This document shows, in pieces, positions 62,195 through 64,000 of a DNA stretch of 64,000 nucleotides; position 1 is the stretch's first letter; each line of letters starts with the position of its first letter. A program made the translations under genes and the position numbers. The stretch spans positions 186,001 through 250,000 of the forward strand of contig NZ_CP039965.1 of the NCBI RefSeq assembly GCF_005234135.1, read 5' to 3'. A model generated the notes under the pieces. The model ran no database searches. It saw only the letters and a list, made by a program, of their open reading frames with translations, and was not told where the DNA came from. The stretch comes from Pseudorhodobacter turbinis. Its GTDB lineage: Bacteria > Pseudomonadota > Alphaproteobacteria > Rhodobacterales > Rhodobacteraceae.

Positions 62195-63169
62195 CTACCA
62201 GCGCAGCACAGCAGCTCCCCAAGCCAGACCGCCACCGATTGCCTCAACCACCAGCAAGTCCCCGGTTTTGATTTGTCCGCGCTGATGCCCGACCGAAAGC
62301 GCCAGCGGGATAGAGGCGGCAGAGGTATTGCCGTGGTCTTGCAAGGTTACCACAACGCGTTCCATCGGCACATCCACGCGCGCAGCGGTTGCGGCTATGA
62401 TACGCAGATTGGCTTGATGCGGCACGATCCAATCCACATCCTGACCGGTAAGGCCAATTTTTGCCAGCGCGGTTTCGGCTGTTGAGGCAAGCTTTTCAAC
62501 CGCTTGGCGGAAAAGCTGGTTGCCCTGCATCCGCAGCTTGCCGGAATCACCTGTGGTGGAAACTCCGCCATCGACATAAAGCATCTCGCGGTAGCGACCA
62601 TCGGAATTCAGGTCGCATGACAACACGCCACGGTCGGAAACCGCACCGGTCCCTTCCTCTGCCGCAAGCACCAAGGCACCGGCGCCATCGCCAAACAGCA
62701 CACAGGTCGAACGATCGGTCCAATCCATGATCCGGCTAAAGGTCTCGGCGCCAATCACCAAAATCCGCCGCGCCTGACCTGACAGAATCATCGCATTGGC
62801 CGTGCTCAGCGCAAAGACAAAACCCGCACAGACCGCTTGGACATCAAAGGCAAATCCGTGGGTCATGCCTAGTTTGCCCTGCACCATCGTGGCGACCGAT
62901 GGGAAGGTCAGGTCGGGGGTGGAGGTGGCAAGGATGATGGCATCGATATCCTCCACCGACAGCCCTGCATTATCCAGCGCGTTAACTGCGGCAAGATGCG
63001 CCATGTCAGAGGTGGTCTCGCCCTCGGCGGCAAAATGGCGGCGCTCGATCCCCGAACGGGTTCTTATCCATTCGTCGGATGTTGCCAGCGTTGCCTCAAA
63101 TTCGGAGTTGGGGACAACGCGCTCTGGTAGATAATGCCCTACGCCCTTTACAACTGCACGAATCGTCAT
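62195..63169 (-). CDS. fabH: Beta-ketoacyl-ACP synthase III
   Basis: The product (324 aa) condenses acetyl-CoA with malonyl-ACP to start fatty acid synthesis. The catalytic triad is visible: Cys114 (VQAVCAGFVFAL), His in DWIVPHQANLRII, and Asn in LQDHGNTSAASIPLAL. N-terminal GVGHYLPERVVPN and WIRTRSGIERRH are typical. Its ATG overlaps the plsX stop (ATGA), so the two are coupled. Confidence 0.96.
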   Translation of the reverse strand: MTIRAVVKGVGHYLPERVVPNSEFEATLATSDEWIRTRSGIERRHFAAEGETTSDMAHLAAVNALDNAGLSVEDIDAIILATSTPDLTFPSVATMVQGKLGMTHGFAFDVQAVCAGFVFALSTANAMILSGQARRILVIGAETFSRIMDWTDRSTCVLFGDGAGALVLAAEEGTGAVSDRGVLSCDLNSDGRYREMLYVDGGVSTTGDSGKLRMQGNQLFRQAVEKLASTAETALAKIGLTGQDVDWIVPHQANLRIIAATAARVDVPMERVVVTLQDHGNTSAASIPLALSVGHQRGQIKTGDLLVVEAIGGGLAWGAAVLRW

Positions 63170-64000
63170 ATGACCCCACTCTTATCAATATCTTGGGCTT
63201 CATCCTGCCTTGCCTGCCCTGCGGATGCAACGCGCGCGGCAAGTCTTTCATTGAAACCGGATTTGGCAAGATCGAAGGCCAGCTTGATTGCAGCCGAAAC
63301 GCCGGTCGCATCTGCTGAGCCGTGGGATTTTACGACAGTCCCGTTTAGGCCAAGGAAAACGCCACCGTTCACGCGGCGCGGGTCCATCCGTTTTTGCAAG
63401 CGTCGCAGCGCGCCAATTGCAAATATCGCAGCGATTTTGGTTAAGAAGCTGCCGCTAAAGGCCTCTCGCATGAAGTCAGCAAGGAGCTTGGCCGTGCCTT
63501 CACCGGTCTTCAGTGCGACATTGCCGCTGAACCCGTCGGTAACGATAACATCCACGCGGTCGCCCGGAATATCACCGCCTTCAACAAAGCCGACGAAATC
63601 GAAATCACCTACCGCAGATACGGCGGGCATCATTTCATAGGCTTGCTTTAGCTCTGGCCGCCCCTTGTTTTCCTCGGTCCCTACATTGAGCAGGCCAACG
63701 CGCGGACGCTTCAGGTTCAACCCGTTGCGGGCATAGGAGGCGCCCATCGTGGCGAATTGGACGAGGTCTTCGGCGTCGGCCTTAACATCCGCACCGACAT
63801 CCAGCATCACGTTGAAGCCGCCTGCGCTGCGTGAGGGCCAAAGGCAAGCGATCGCCGGGCGGTTGACGCCGGGGAGTTTGCGCAGTCGGATCATCGAGAT
63901 GGCCATAAGCGCGCCAGTATTGCCGCAAGAAACGGCCACCGTCGCCTCGCCCTGTTTCACGCTTTCGATACAAGACCACATCGACGTGCCTTGCCCGTTG
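63166..64000 (-). CDS. plsX: Phosphate acyltransferase PlsX, 3' part only
   Basis: The frame is open to the right edge, so the N-terminal part lies outside; about 277 residues are visible. PlsX makes acyl-phosphate from acyl-ACP for phospholipid synthesis. Recognised by VSCGNTGALMAISMIRLRK, GFNVMLDVGADVKADAEDLV, NVGTEENKGRPELKQAYEMM and DVIVTDGFSGNVALKTGEG. It is followed by fabH with a 4-base overlap, the usual arrangement. Confidence 0.95.
   Translation of the reverse strand, partial: NGQGTSMWSCIESVKQGEATVAVSCGNTGALMAISMIRLRKLPGVNRPAIACLWPSRSAGGFNVMLDVGADVKADAEDLVQFATMGASYARNGLNLKRPRVGLLNVGTEENKGRPELKQAYEMMPAVSAVGDFDFVGFVEGGDIPGDRVDVIVTDGFSGNVALKTGEGTAKLLADFMREAFSGSFLTKIAAIFAIGALRRLQKRMDPRRVNGGVFLGLNGTVVKSHGSADATGVSAAIKLAFDLAKSGFNERLAARVASAGQARQDEAQDIDKSGVI

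Overview
The window is chromosomal DNA of a marine-type alphaproteobacterium, most likely Rhodobacterales (Roseobacter group). Pointers are: a circularly permuted two-piece tmRNA gene, an alphaproteobacterial SOS box (GTTC-N7-GTTC) before uvrA, a DUF1127 protein, an NDUFA12-type Complex I accessory protein, a CGFS glutaredoxin next to BolA, and the plsX-fabH-ihfA-merR cluster. GC content is moderately high, genes are dense with many 4-bp start/stop overlaps, and most intrinsic terminators are GC-rich hairpins. I see no insertion sequence, prophage block, CRISPR array or rRNA. There is one tRNA (Pro, GGG).

Layout. 1-8 kb: end of an AsmA-like gene, queA, an MFS transporter, DUF924, lpdA and a VPLPA-CTERM surface protein. 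8-11 kb: SOS-controlled uvrA and a DUF2892 membrane protein with an FNR-type promoter. 11-17 kb: valine catabolism (mmsB, 3-hydroxyisobutyryl-CoA hydrolase, acyl-CoA dehydrogenase, mmsA) with a divergent LysR regulator. 17-21 kb: CBS protein, coaD, DUF1127, and two GAPDH genes flanking a 47-aa membrane protein, with LacI/CceR-like operators upstream. 21-27 kb: DUF808, ssrA, an MBL hydrolase, a histidine kinase, clpP and clpX. 27-30 kb: NDUFA12, DUF2155, aat, accC and accB.

30.3-41.2 kb is the most coherent accessory block. It encodes reductive pyrimidine degradation: preT and preA (dihydropyrimidine dehydrogenase), hydA (dihydropyrimidinase), an M20-type carbamoyl-beta-alanine amidohydrolase, a RutR-like TetR regulator, and a four-gene ABC importer (ATPase, two permeases, binding protein) likely for a pyrimidine. 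Three RutR-like palindromes lie at its promoters, which suggests one ligand-controlled regulon.

41-48 kb: tkt, a coiled-coil protein, zapA, grxD, bolA and purL, then a candidate stand-alone small RNA with its own promoter and terminator. 48-54 kb: a LysR regulator divergent from a fused indolepyruvate oxidoreductase whose promoter spacer is filled by an inverted repeat, then murI, ccmE, and a 29-codon mini-ORF coupled to a gene-transfer-agent-type holin. 54-64 kb: argS, a SPOR protein, nagZ, scpA, scpB, a small basic protein, a two-domain dCTP deaminase, tRNA-Pro, a MerR-type regulator, ihfA, fabH and a truncated plsX.
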